A DNA stretch of 64,000 bases, taken from NCBI GenBank assembly GCA_038049695.1, contig CP142459.1, positions 64,658,001-64,722,000 on the forward strand, in the 5' to 3' direction. The notes beneath the pieces are model-generated. The model saw nothing but the letters and a program-made list of their open reading frames with translations, did not search any database and was not told the origin of the DNA. Numbering within the stretch: position 1 is the first letter of the stretch; each line of letters begins with the position of its first letter. Positions 36,888 to 49,823 of the stretch are shown in pieces. The stretch is from Cinnamomum chago (Eukaryota > Streptophyta > Magnoliopsida > Laurales > Lauraceae). Position numbers and translations under genes: made by a program.

Positions 36888-39800
36888 TGATGCTTTTTTA
36901 GAGTACATGAGTTTGTATATTTCTTGTGTCCTGATTCTTCATCATACTGGCTTTTAGACTAGTGCAGTTATTCTTATGCCTACATGTTATTTAAATGCCA
37001 ACATAGATGGCCAGAGATCTATATTTGACCATACATTTTGTCTTTCTTTTCCTCTTTTTTAGGTGTCGACGTTGTTGCTGCTACACAATGTGGTATTAAA
37101 GTTGCAAGAATTCCTGGCAAAAATTCAGCATCATGTGCTGAAATGGCCATCTACTTGATGTTGGGCCTTCTTAAAAAACAAGTTTGTTCTTTTTCCTCCT
37201 ACTGATACGTGTCATAATGTATTGCCGTTCACTTCAAAGATTTACATGGCAATGATGTGTGCCCTTTTGGTGTCAGATGTCATTGTAATCTTATATGCAT
37301 TCAAGAACTCATGTCCGGTTTAGATTGAGAACGAAGCTGAAACTGAAGAACAGACAAGGGATCACCCCTTTGCAGACATCACAGCCGATCTAAATAGGTT
37401 TCCTCATCTAAGCTAAATGCAATTGGAAACTATAGATCAGCATGGCATATCAGGAGGATGACAGATATTTTGTTTTTAACTGATTTCTTTTATGCATTAC
37501 TAAAAGATAGGGCCTTATAGGCAGTTGTCACAAATAATCTTGAATGGCTAATAATGACTGAGTTACTGAGTGGAGATTTAAAAACTTCGGTTTTTTATCT
37601 GGTTATTGAAAGGAAAATATTACAGAAGATAAGAACATCTGAATATTATAATATGTATATAAAATAACTTCCTTCCTTTTTGTGTATCAATATAAACACA
37701 GTATAATTTTCTGTACTCTATCAGCAATTCTGTTTTATTATTGTTGAAATGAAGGCAACTAATTATTCTTAACTCAGCTTTAACTGTATGATGGGTCACT
37801 GCACTTGCTCTTTTTTTGCAACAAATTTGTTACATGTTCTCTCTCTTTTTGGTTGTAACTGTTACATATGCTTGAGAACTGATTTTCAACCATGTACTAT
37901 ACTGCTACAGAAGGAGATGGAAGCTGTTTTAAAGATGAAAAGGTTAGGTGAACCAGTTGGTGAAACTCTCCTTGGAAAAACGGTGGGTCATGTTTTCTCA
38001 TGTTTTTTCTGCTGTTTAAGTTTTCTTTGGGTTTATTTTGTCATCTTGAACCGTTACATAATTTCATAACCAAAGTACCAAACAGCTTTAACAGCATCTG
38101 ATTTGTTGGTTTTGCAATTTACCTGTGACGACTTAACTATGTTACAAAGTTGGTAACGGAGAATTGTCGCAAATGTTAATTTATAGTTCAAAAAACTTGG
38201 TGGATTACCAATATAAAAAAAATCTTGGTGGATCTGCAGCATGTACTGCACTTGTATCTTCTGGAACCAGCCTGAACCATTGGACCATAGTATTCTGTAC
38301 GCTCGCTTGCTCTGAATTGGATGATCTGCATCTCCGCGCTTGTTTTGCGTGCATGCATACTTGATATTGATGTTTGTACATGTGCATTGCATGCTGAGCG
38401 CATATTCATGCATTGTATGTTTTTTATGCATTCATGTGCACATTCCACACGCACATCCTTGTTTGTGCGTGCACAGTACAACACTACATTAAAATAGAAA
38501 AAAGTGAGAGTAGTTTAAAGCTAACTAACATAAACTACTTTATTCACTTCATTGTAAAAAAATCTAGAATAAAAAATGTTGCTCATACATGTCAAATAAT
38601 TTATGTCATGAAAATGGAGTCTTGGCCCCAAGTATTTAACATACAAAGTGTTAAATAACATAAGATGGTCACAACCACAAATCAGTCAACACACAATAAG
38701 CATATAGATGGTGATTGTTTAAACTTACTCACCGTTCCAAGAAAAAGGAGGTTCCCTTAATTATTATTTTTTCTTGTATAAGATATTTTCCTAATTGAAT
38801 TGAATCCTAATGAGGTGTGGATTGATATAAATATAGTTATTTTGTCAATCCTGCTACTGTATCTGAAAGAGTAGTTTGGAGTTTTGAATAAAAATGAGTG
38901 AAGGTTAAAGTGACTAAACACTAAAAGCAATGTTTTGAAACATCGGGGCATGACGTGGCATTTCCAATTGCCCAAAGCATGATGTGCAAGCCGTGGGGCA
39001 GCCGTATAAGCATGTAGCGGTGGGCCTAGGACTTATGGGAGCCACTATGTAGAAAATTACAAATGGCCCCTTCCCATTTCTCTTAAAAACAAGATGTGTT
39101 ACTGGGATATTTGCCCCCCATATGGAGTTTGCTTGAAGGATGCCCTTCATCTAGGGCCTACATTTCAAATATCACACATAGTGAGTTATATGCCCCAAAT
39201 ACAAGTCACACCTCATACTTAAGCCCCTGGGTATTTTGGTGATATTTCATGCCGAGCTCAAGGCATAAGCCCCAAATACTTGAAAAAGTACTAACTAGTG
39301 GTAAAAATTGAACCAACATTGCACTACATTGGGCTAACCAATGAAGTTCAATAATCTTCAACAGTACTTGAAATCAGCTGTTTTAGACCCTCCCATATGA
39401 TTTGAGAGAGTGAAAACATGTGTGTGCATTTAATAGTAGAAAATTAAAAATGAAAAAGAGCAACTGAAAGGTAAAGCACAATACATTTTCAGCCATCATA
39501 GACTGCCCTATTCTGGCTGGAATGGACTGAAACCAGGAACAGAAGTTTGTTTTTGTGTTCCGTTCTGGATTCCCTCTGGGATATATTAATTTGGCTAAAA
39601 ATGGCCAGGAATTACCTACTACAAGTTGGAGACCAACCTGCAACTCATGTGCCTACTTCTTTTGCAACCACTTGAGGAAATGTTCTTAACTGCGATCTCC
39701 CAACTAAGGTGATTGGTAAGCTGCACTTTTCACATTCTCCAGATATGCGCCAACATGCCATATGATTTAGCCTGTGCTGCACTAGTATGGACGTGCTTCA

Positions 39801-40017
39801 GAATTTAACACCTGTATCCTTTTGAAAAGCCACAAAAAATTCATATTTTTTTTATTCAGCCTTTATATATACCAAGTTTTAAACATTGGAAAATTTGTAT
39901 AATACTAGTATTGTATTGAATTCTACAATGATAGCTTTCATGGGGTTCTTATTGAAATAGATGGAACACAATTCCAATATGTGTGAATTTATGTTCTCAG
40001 AAATTACAGAAAAAGAA

Positions 40018-40197
40018 CCCTGAGGGGTAGCTCAGTTGGCCTAGGACCACAGTTTGCACCCGGAGGTTGTGGGTTCGAAACTGCACTACCACACTGGGGT
40101 AACAGGGGAATTTTATCTGGCTTTCTCTCCTGGGCCCATAGAGATTATTCTGGCCTAAAGGGCTGGGAACCTGCGTTATAAAAAAAAGAAAAAAAAC
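40018..40197 (+). mobile_element. tRNA-derived SINE (copy 1)
   Basis: 180 bp with an A box (TAGCTCAGTTGG, 40027-40038), a B box (GTGGGTTCGAAACT, about 40069-40082), a non-tRNA body and an A-rich tail. It is flanked by an exact 11-bp target-site duplication CAGAAAAAGAA (40007-40017 and 40198-40208). It lies in intron 4 of the pseudogene. Confidence 0.9.
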
Positions 40198-43100
40198 CAG
40201 AAAAAGAAAAGATAAACAAAAAAACTTTTATGTCAAAATCTGTGGGTTGCTAGATTACAAACTTGTCTATTACAAGCATTTTCACTGTTCGACTTATGAA
40301 TCATTGCAATGTAGAGTATAGGGAATGACTTGCTGTTGGAATAACTCTGTTGCTTCATCAGCCATTTTTTCTTAAAAATTTAAAGCTTGGAGCAGGTCCT
40401 ACCTACATCTAAAACCATGATAGAAACTGTCACAAACTGTAACAGTTTGTGAAACTGTCATCTCAAGGGCATCATGCTTACCCCCTACCTCCTTGGATCT
40501 TATTGCATTCAACAATAATAGAAACTGTCACAAACAGTTAACAGTTTGTGAAACTGTTATCTCAAGGGCACCATTTACAATGGCATCACCGTTACACCCT
40601 ACCTCCTTGGATCTCATTGCATTCAACAATTCCATTTGGCCAGGCTGCCCTGATGATAGATGCCATACTACTGGCTTTTGTGTATACGTGGACACATTCT
40701 TATAACTTGGAGTGCAAAGAAACAAGCAACTGTGGCCTGATCCAGCACTGAGTCCGAGTACTAATCCCTTGCTGCCTTGCATTCATTGTGGCCGATCTAG
40801 CTTGGATTCGAACTCTTCTCAAGCATCTCAATATTTAGATTCCCACCGGTTATTTGGTGTGATAACATCAGTGCAATTGCCTTGACGGTCAATCCCGTTT
40901 ATTACTAACACAAAACACACTGAAATTGATTATCATTTGATTGAATGTGTTATTCGTAGAGATCTAAATGTTTGTTTTGTTTCTTCTCAAGACCGGGTCG
41001 TTGGATATAATTACCAAGGACTTCCATGCCCCAAATTTTTTATATTTGGGACAAGCTAACCCTGAAGGACCTCCCTTCTAGCTAAAGGGAGTATCTTGGA
41101 GCAGATCCTGACTAGTTTAAAACTGTAAAAGAAACATTCACAAACCACAACTGTTTCTGAAGCTCTCACACATTTCTCAACTGTGACTAACTGTAACAAT
41201 TTCTGAAACTGTTTCCTCTATATATACTGTGTAGCACAACAGGCTTTTTGCATTTCAATGCAGTGAATTTTATTGTGTCTAGTCTTATTATAAAGAAGTC
41301 AGAAATTGATATTCATAGCTGTCTTTAGCCATTGGCCCTTTTATAGTTAATCACTTATATATTGATTTCATTTCATGTAATACTATGAATTATGTAACAG
41401 AGATTCTGTTTCGCCCCATGTAGGTCTTTATTATGGGATTTGGAGCTATTGGGCGTGATCTGGCCAAGCATCTGCGGCCATTTGGGGTGAGGATCCTTGC
41501 AACTAAACGGAGCTGGGCCTCAGAACAGCCAGAATCTAACCAATCAAATGGTATGAGACAAGTATTTATATCAGCTATAAAGTGAGTTGCGACAAGAAAC
41601 ATGACATGGAACCTCTGATTCACTATTTATTAGGTTCTGCTGTTAGATCTGCCACTTTGAGCATGGAAAGTGATGGCAATGATAATCTGGTTGATAAGAA
41701 AGGTGGCCCTGAAAATCTTTTTGAATTTGCCAGGGAGGCAGACATAGTTGTTACTTGCTTGGCCCTGAATCCTGAAACGGTGAATTCCATGTCCTTTATA
41801 TTTTTCCTTCCTTTTCTTTTACATGCCACAATACATCCATTATGTTACTGTCTGACACCCAAGTACATGTGGCCGATTCAACTTTTAGGCGGGCATAGTG
41901 AACCAGAAACTCCTCTCGTCAATGAGACAGGTTTGCAATTTATAACTTCACCAATCTTTTATCCGTTTCCATAACTTCAGTGATGCATATGAATAGAGTA
42001 ACCTTATGTTTATATTTTAAGGCTTCCACTTTCTGAACATGGAATTTGATTGGAACAGAAGAAAACGTCGGAAACTGGTTTATGTTAGCATTTACTTGTG
42101 TCTGCACTCAGAAGCTTATCTGCTCACGCCCACAAATGCTTTCTACTACTATTTTTCTTTTTAATAAAAAAGAGAGTAAACTACCATGCATCAACGAAAG
42201 CATGGTCAATGTTCTGATATGGTAAAAGGCATATGCATATTTTTGATAGGGCTATTCCCACGGATGTGTAGTCTGACAATACTTGTTCAACATCGCCAGA
42301 GGCCTTTTCTGATCAATTTGGGGCCGACTAAAAGATTTCTACTCTAAAAACTCCCAACCAAGCAATGACCACAACATATGTGAATGATATTGCCATGGTT
42401 ACGTTGAAAATCCTACTGATGCTTCCCTCCGGAGGTGGAGGCCATTTAACTAGTATTCAGCCAATGGGGAATACCCACCCAATAAATGGGAAAAGATGAA
42501 CACGCTGTGCTGTTTATTAAATGAAAAGCATAATGTTGTTTGTGCTTGAAACAATGAGAAACGATCATATCTTGACACAAGGACCATCCTAATGATTGTC
42601 TGTTTGACAAGTGGAGGGCTCACCTTTGGTTGGTTCAACCCATTCAACTCACATCCACTCCTTGTATTAACGCTGGTCCAAATTTCACTCTGACCAAAGT
42701 GATTTATGCGGTTGGATTGATCAGGTCTTATAACCTCTGATACCCAGATACTTGCAAATGGGCAACGTATCTTGTTTGATATGTATATGATACCTCACTT
42801 TTTGTGCAAAAGCATGTCCCAAATCCTTGGCATGTCCCTGCCACATCCATGATCCATGCCATATGTGAGCACCCTAGCTTATAACTATACTCTGAATAGG
42901 TGTAGATTGTGACGTGGTGGATGCTATGAAGTGGTCACCATGACTCATGTAGCTTATATGCAGACTTATCTTCGGAGAAAGTATTCTTTAGCTTATTTGA
43001 AAAAGTGCTCCTCATATTTATTTTGGACAAGTTGGCTGATCTAGATCAATCCAACCCTCAAAAACACCCATCCTCTATGAAGTGGTCATCATAACTCATG

Positions 43101-43595
43101 TAGCTTATATGCAGGCTTCTCTTAGGAGAAAATATTCTGTAGCTTATTTGAAAAAGTTTACCTATTTATTTTAGACAAGTTGGCCGACCCATGATGAATC
43201 CAACCCTCACAAACACCTATCCTCTATGAATTGGTACCTAACCAAATTGGATAATCATCTAACTATGGATTCACAAGAAAGACTTCACTTACTAAACCAA
43301 TAAAATTTGAAGATCCTGAGATCAAGGGTGAGGATCATTTAATTGGAAGGTATTTGGCCAACTCCTATTCCACATCAAGCCCTTTATTCTCCTACCCACT
43401 GATAGGGTGAGGTGGGGTTTGGAATAGGTTGCCCGTGCTTGTCATTTTTTCATTGTTTGGTGCAGCGCTTTTCCGCGCAAGAAGAGGAAAAACTGAACTA
43501 TTTTTTCCTTTAAATATGTAGAAAACCATTTCCTGTGTAAGGGAGTAGGAATTCCTATTCCGCGGCATCATGGAAAAGGAATTCGTGGTGCCATA

Positions 43596-45262
43596 TGTTG
43601 GAAGTAGGTGGGCCTCGTGAATAGGTTTTCAAAACTTTTGACCCACTTAACTCAGGGATCAAATACCCATAAGGCCATAAACCACATCCAGGATCCAATC
43701 CCTCCGTCTCATTAATCATGTACAGTAATAAATTCTATCTAGAAGATAGAAATCAGCAATACCATGCAACAAAAAACAATCCACAACAAATAAAGAGGTA
43801 GATTATACCTTTGGAGCCCGGTAGTGCTCTAATGGAGAAGAAGACTTGCTTGATGAAGAAACTATTTCTTTTTAAGCAACTTAGGATCTCCAAGACCTCT
43901 TAGCCTTCCACGCTATGACACGTATCAGATCTCTTTTCTCAAGAAAATTGGTGGAAACTCCAAGAGAAAACCAACTAGAAACTCTAAGGAACTAGAAGAG
44001 AGAAGAGGAGAGAGGGGCGTGCAACAACTTGCACTGGGCGTGGGATCCAAGTGTGTACGTCCAAGGGGTCTCCCTCCTCTATTTATAGCACAAAGCAACC
44101 TCCTCTTACTAATTAAAATAGAAGTCCAACTTCCATTAAGAATTAGTAACCATCTCATTTCTAATTATTATAGAAGTCTCACTTCCACAACAATTAGTAA
44201 ATTACGATTACCACTTCAAATAGAAATAGTAACTTTCTAATTCCTTCCTTTTAGAGTTCAAGTAAGATTAGTATCTTTCTAATAACTTGGGCTAGCGTGG
44301 GGACCATTAGGGATTCCATAGAAAGCTGGCTCCAATTAGGACATCGCGACCCCACATCTCATGTGCAATCTGGGCCCACAGTTAATTGCAAATAACACCA
44401 CTATATAAATGCAATTGCACTCCAGTCTTAGGAATATATTACAATGAAGACCCTAAACTTCTCAATTACCACAAGTAGGCCTCTCTATCAATATCCATGG
44501 ATCAATTGGATTAAATCCGTCACTTTCAATCTTAGATCCATATCTTATTATCCTTGAGCCCCAATTAATCACAGCGATCATCAGTATAATCCAATTAACT
44601 CTTAATCGAGATGGGTGCGCACTTACTAATGATAAAACCATTAATTGACACAAGGGGATAATATAGATAGATTCTATCTTGACCATTGGATGTTCTCACA
44701 GTCGTACTACTACGTACTCAAAACACCTAGCTGTTAACCTACAGTTGGCCTCACTCATTGGTGTCTCAAAGCAAATGAATAGATAGAAACTTAAGTTCAT
44801 CAATGTCTCAAGATTGAGAGCCTATTGCTTAGGGAATTATGAGAGCAGACTTTAAAATCGAGACAATATTCCATAAGGTGCTTCTCATGATCATTCAATA
44901 CATCTAATGTACCAACACCATGATCCAGAATCTTATATTCTGATGATCGAGACAAATCATACTATCTCATAGTGATCAAAGATGATATGTCCAGTCTCAT
45001 CACTGGTTGTGAAGATATTTAAGTATAAGATTTGTGACACATGTCTCCCGTATGTGGATCTCATCCATACACATATATCACATCTAATATACTAATGGGA
45101 CTCGGTTCATCCCATAAACTATCATGTCATATGTATTGGTCATGTGCATTAAGTAATAAAACATCATTCATCTCATGAAATGAAAGCATGATTTTATTGA
45201 TAAATAAAGAAATTAATCAATTTATTACATCATCTGATGGATTGAGTCCATACAATCTAACA
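43596..45262 (-). mobile_element. Solo LTR of a copia-type retrotransposon
   Basis: 1667 bp, absent at the matching point of copy 2 (57410-57416, GTGCCACAGAG). The ends are TGTTGGA and TCTAACA. It is flanked by CCATA (43591-43595) and CCACA (45263-45267), a 5-bp target-site duplication with one substitution; copy 2 keeps CCACA. On the minus strand a TATA box (CTATAAATAG, about 44080-44090) lies roughly two thirds of the way in, as expected of an LTR promoter in that direction. I saw no internal coding region or repeated LTR. It sits between exon equivalents 7 and 8. Confidence 0.85.
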
Positions 45263-46284
45263 CCACAGAGTTTCAGCTTTGCACAAATGTGCCCTTAGTG
45301 TAGTCTAGATGCATGTATGGTTTAGTTGGATAGGAAGGGATTGCATAAATCGCATCTGGCTCACATATCATTTTGTTCCGTTGATCATAACCATCTCATG
45401 TGAGCTCCTTGAGATGATAACCAGCGATTCAACCATAACTGCTCCATGATTTTTTGGTAAAATCATTTAAATAATTTGAGAAGTGTTATCATTTGATTGT
45501 AACGATATGCTTGCTCTTACAATTCTAGATCTCACACTCTAATCTGCTAGATCATACATTACCTAATCTAGCTTTTGCTTTGTCTCCAGGGTTCCCTCCT
45601 AGTAAATATTGCTCGAGGAGGTCTCCTGGACTATGAGTCTGTCAAACATCATCTTGAGTCTGGTCACTTGGGTGGATTAGCCTTTGATGTTGCCTGGACG
45701 AACCCTTTGATCCCGAGGATCCAATACTGAAGTTTCCAAATGTTCTAGTCACACCTCACGTCGCTGGTATCACTGAGTTTTCTTACAAAACAATGGCTAA
45801 GGTATTGTCTAAGCAATCTTTATCGTGCTTCAAATTTTTTATGGTTATGTTGCACGTTTTAGTCTCAGTCGTTAGCTTCGAAGGGCCAGAGTACAAAGTT
45901 GGAATTTCATTGACAGGCTAGCTACTGCATTCAGTTATCAAAAAGGTAATCATGGAAAAAGGAATTTATGTGGCTTCAAGGTAGAACTTTTCAAAATTAA
46001 CAAAAAGAAAAATGGTAAAAAGTGTGAAATACCCTCGCTGAGGATGGGGTGCTTCGTTCTTCTTTATCCTTTGATGTATAGTTTGTATCGAGATTTCTTG
46101 TGTTTTTTGTTCTTTTGGGTTTTCCCCTCTTATTAATAAATTTTACTGTTTTTTTTTTTTTTTTTTAATGTGAAATACCCAGGCCATGAGGTCAACAAGA
46201 TGATAGAAAGTAGATACTAAACTACCATGAGATGTACGCCTTATGAACTTGGCTGCTATGCTCCCTTATTTTAAATAATATATA

Positions 46285-46420
46285 TACACTGGTTTATAGA
46301 TACTAATACTACTACTATCGCTGTAGTTGTCGGTGGTGTTGTGGTTGTGGTTCTTTGTGCTGCTGTTGTCTTGACTCTTGTGGTTCCTGTTGTTTTTGTT
46401 GTTGTTGGTGGTTGGGGACC
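46285..46420. repeat. TAC/GTT/GTG-rich simple repeat (copy 1)
   Basis: Interrupted trinucleotide-like DNA in intron 8 of the pseudogene. The matching tract at about 58445-58565 differs in length by short slippage changes. Confidence 0.7.
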
Positions 46421-47152
46421 ATGCACTTGAACTGAGCATAATGTTGATACTGAAAAGTCAGAAATTGTAATGCCAGAACAATAAGGTTAATGTGGGATTG
46501 GGTGCTTTTCTCTATATATCCCGAACTGGTAGTCTCATTCTCATTGGATACATCGATGCATTCTTCTGATTTTTTTTTCTTCTAGTCACTGACATATCTC
46601 AAAGCAAAGTACTTTCCATAAAATCTATCATTTAGACAGGTGCAGGTGTATCCCGATGAGGCAATGGCGAAGTCGCTGCTGCTTCTGATTGTTTTCTTCT
46701 TTCAATGTTGCAGGTAGTTGGTGATTGCGCTCTTCAACTTCATGCAGGGGATCCACTGACTGGAATTGAGTTTGTGAATTGAAGAAGAAACTGCAAAGTA
46801 CAAGGATCCCTGACTTACTGTTTCAATTCCCATTACCAATTTACCCTGGAAACATGAGGATGTATTTGGTGAACGCTGCCCATCCCATGCAGATTGTGAA
46901 TTGGATAAATTACTAAAAGCATGTACTTCTTGTTCTGACTCCCATTTACCAATTTACTATGAAACAAAGAGAATATTTTTGATTAACAATCTCATACCTC
47001 TTTCTGAACAACCTGGTTAAGTGAATGTAGAAGTAATTCTCATTGAAAAGTTGTCTTGGGGCATAAACCATTTCAGTACAACCATGTAAATCTATCACAA
47101 CTGGAAGTCTTATCATTATTGTTTCCTTTTACGAAATTTCTTACCATTGTTC

Positions 47153-48454
47153 TACCTCGCACGGGTCCACCACCTACTGAATCACCCATGGGTCCTCCTT
47201 CGAATCCACGGGATCAGATGGGTAATCGGGTGACCCACCTGGAACCCGGTATCAATGCAAGAAAATCAAGGTGGACCGTGCGTAAAATAGGGTGTTGCTA
47301 GTTTCAAACTATGCTAATGACCACTTGGAAATGATTCTGGCTTCCCCCCTCATTTCTGATTACTGTCAACAGCAGTCATTATCATTGCCATATCAACTAT
47401 ACTGTAACTATGTCAAAATGACTATTGCCTTGGGCTCCAGTATTATCTAATTAACGCATCCTTTACATTAATGTTCCAAAACCGATTGTCTCTTATCCAT
47501 GAAATGAAGATCTATTCAGGGAACATTATTGATCTTGCACAGAAAATCTCAGACTTAATTTCTATAATAGGAGGCATACAAAATCATCATCAATCTGTAA
47601 GATGATTGGCAAGCGACAACCCACGACCACCCAGTATGATCCCAAGTGCCTTTTCTGTTAATCTCTAATTAATACCTCCCCACTATCCTTCTGTACATGA
47701 TACAAATTTTAGGTCAGCCAGATTATTAATACTTACTGTTGAACTGAATAAATATAGAAGATGTGGCTAAATTGTTTTTATCCAATCTAGTGGTAAACAT
47801 AATTCTAATTGAACTGATATGCTTAAAGGTAAGTGGGGGATAAAATTACACTTTTAATGAATATTTTGGATTTCCATAAGGTATGTCTCATTGTGTGTGC
47901 AAAAAATTTTAGTTAAATAATGAGTGCTTTAACAATGTTTTTTTTTCCTTCAGTTCAATGGTTTTCTGAACCTCCAAATTAAATTAGACATCCGCCTAAA
48001 TTTTTCCAAACCATCTAAAAAATCTATAAAAAATAGTCAACAAACTCATGGTTGACGACTCTAGATCCCGCTATCGCATGGAAACAAGGGAACGGCGTAA
48101 TAAATGCCGGGATCTCCATTGTGAAGCCCTAATCTAGACCGTTTAAAATGAATCACGTCCCTTTTAAGAGAATATCATCACATTTCAATTCAATAGGAGT
48201 GGACCCCATGGTTCGATAGAGCACATGATGAATGCCACATCAGTGCCCAATCACATTCTCAATCATTTGTTGAATTTTACTGTGGGGCTAGGCCTGTCAA
48301 TGGGCCGGGCCCGGCTTGGCATGGGTCGTTCAATTTTGTCTCTAAAATTGGACGAGGCTGCGGGACTTTCCAATCCCAACTCTAAATTGAATTGACTGTT
48401 ATCAAATCCCATCCCATGCCAATTGAGACCAGACACAGAGACAACAACAAATAA
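47153..48454. other. Spacer between the two dehydrogenase copies, left part
   Basis: 47155-47290 is GC-richer and similar, in reverse orientation, to 63150-63300 (a dispersed repeat). 48290-48360 has a GGGCCGGGCCCGG patch typical of hAT-like subterminal DNA. No gene seen. Confidence 0.5.
47155..47290 (-). repeat. Dispersed repeat, member 1
   Basis: Its reverse complement shares with 63165-63270, in order, CCAGGTGGG, CACGCGAT/CACCCGAT-like, CGTGGAT, CGAAGGAGGACCCA/GGAAGAGGACCCA and GGGCGA/GGGTGA. The identity of the element is unknown. Confidence 0.5.
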
Positions 48455-48463
48455 ATAAATAAA

Positions 48464-49228
48464 GGGATTTTTACCATACGAAATATAAAAGATTACGAAT
48501 TTCTCAAAATGGTGTTGATTAAAACTATATCCCAATTGTGGGTACTATATAGGGGACTCCAATTTCTTTTTCCAATTATATCAATTTTGTGCAATATCGT
48601 ACAATCTATGCGCTATTGCACAAATTGTTCGATCTTCCTCCTATATTTTATTCCGTTCCTATCTCCTAAAGAACTAAGCTTTTTTTTTTTTTTTTCTAGC
48701 GACCTTCCCGTTCCTATGATTTTCTCGATCGTTAAAAAAGGTCCTAAAAAAGAGTATAGTCTTTCATTCTGTTCACCTAAAGATAATTCATGAGAAGCAA
48801 TTCACAAAAGGCGTACATAGACCACAAAATTTTGCAGGGTATTGATATTGTGGATCCATCCCTTGTCCTTAGGGTAAAGTTATCACAGCAGTACAATGAT
48901 CAAATGGAAAAGAAAAATGAAGAAGAGTTGTGGAAAAACTTTGATATACTTTTGGATAAATGGAAAAGTAATGGAGATACGTTATAGAAAACCTTTTTTT
49001 AATAATAGATGAAGTAGTGAGAACGAAGAAAGTCGTAGGAAGAAATGGAGATTTAAATATAAGAGAAAAATCAATTATTTTTACTTTCAGTTTGTGTGAT
49101 ATCGCAGATTGGTAGAATTGAAAAAAAAATTTAAAACTCCATGTATTGTATGTATATTTGGAATATAATTTTTGTCAACACCATTTCCAAAAATTTATAA
49201 TCTTTTAGTCCGCTTATGCAAAAATCCC
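48464..49228. mobile_element. Mutator-type non-autonomous element (long TIR, 9-bp TSD)
   Basis: The first about 70 bases (from GGGATTTTTACCATACG through AATGGTGTTGATTAAAACT) are the imperfect inverted repeat of the last about 70 (AATTTTTGTCAACACCATT ... GCAAAAATCCC). An exact 9-bp direct repeat ATAAATAAA flanks it (48455-48463 and 49229-49237), the size expected for Mutator elements, though this repeat lies in simple ATAA-rich DNA. No transposase is encoded. The interior holds a small open frame (48790-48987, 65 codons, KILQGIDIVDPSLVLRVKLS) that may be captured DNA; I could not identify its source. Confidence 0.8.
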
Positions 49229-49237
49229 ATAAATAAA

Positions 49238-49823
49238 ATATTCTTCCCTCCAAGTGCGAGATTCTTACGTACCAGGTTCGGTGTCTTCCTACCAAACCCT
49301 GTCTCTTCTCGAATCTCGATCGAATGCATCGTCAAATATTAAGGCTGCTCAAACCCCCAAAACCTCACCTGCCTTCCCTTCTCTCTCTCTTTCTTTCAAG
49401 GTAATAGAAGAAGAAGAAGAAATGCAATATCATCTATAAAATCACTCATTTCTTTCTCCTCTTTGTCGATTGACCTCATAAATCTCTCGATACTTTTTCC
49501 TCTTCTTCTTCCCCAAATTTGTATCCTTTGCGTTTTAGGTCAGACTCGAAAACCAAATTAGTCTATAGGTCAATTCATTCTGTCTTTAGTAATGGAGTTA
49601 TTGTATGCTATAACATGAATTTACCTCTTCATCTCCAAAATGCCAATGTCCTGAAACTAAAACTACAGAAGTAGCGGCTTTCAATCTTTTCCTTTTTAAA
49701 ATTTTTTTTTTTTTTTGGGGTTCTTCTTTTTAAGCAGCACAAGAAAAACCATTGTTGCTGGATATTTAAGCTTTATAGATGATGTTCCAGTGCAGGTTTT
49801 CAAACCAAGTTGAGATTGAGAAA
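49238..49823 (+). promoter_or_regulatory. Promoter and leader region of the dehydrogenase gene
   Basis: CT-rich DNA (49379-49395) is followed by a possible leader-exon end at TCAAG|GTAATA (49400/49401). A possible acceptor GTGCAG|GTTTTC at about 49795 would leave a short leader before ATG 49824. The promoter begins almost directly at the end of the Mutator-type element. The transcription start was not placed. Confidence 0.45.

Larger units (their letters stand above)
37063..46782 (+). pseudogene. D-2-hydroxyacid dehydrogenase pseudogene (upstream tandem copy)
   Basis: Exon equivalents 3-9 are present at 37063-37181, 37911-37982, 41424-41550, 41634-41779, 41889-41930, 45590-45801 and 46714-46782, all with intact splice-site dinucleotides. 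Exons 1 and 2 are missing. Compared with the intact copy, exon 3 has a 9-base in-frame loss (SVTG replaced by K). Exon 8 has lost one base near 45699, shifting the frame just before the catalytic Glu and reaching a stop soon after, so the catalytic Glu and His would not be made. The NAD-binding GFGAIG is preserved. It lies in direct orientation about 3 kb upstream of the functional gene. It could still be transcribed, but it cannot encode a working enzyme. Confidence 0.92.
36219..47152 (+). repeat. Segmental duplication, copy 1 (dehydrogenase, 5'-truncated)
   Basis: Aligned by eye, this block matches 50465-59294 over nearly its whole length, with a few percent differences. Similarity starts at a poly-C run (36219-36231) and stops at GTTTCCTTTTA...CCATTGTTC near 47152. 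Extra length comes mainly from a 1.67-kb LTR insertion and an additional LTR-like unit. Confidence 0.93.

Noticed and set aside
40018-40100. tRNA gene on the + strand (A and B boxes present)
   Set aside because: No matching acceptor stem closes the structure, and the A-rich tail with 11-bp TSD marks a SINE.
40493-40782. ORFs identical in the two copies (also 54297-54586)
   Set aside because: Identity comes from the conversion tract in intron 4; the frames overlap on both strands and match no family.
37063-46782. Second functional dehydrogenase gene
   Set aside because: Exons 1-2 are absent and exon 8 is frameshifted before the catalytic Glu and His.
48509-48987. Organelle-derived insert, suggested by AT-rich small frames
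   Set aside because: No organelle gene could be recognised and the segment lies within TIRs and a TSD.
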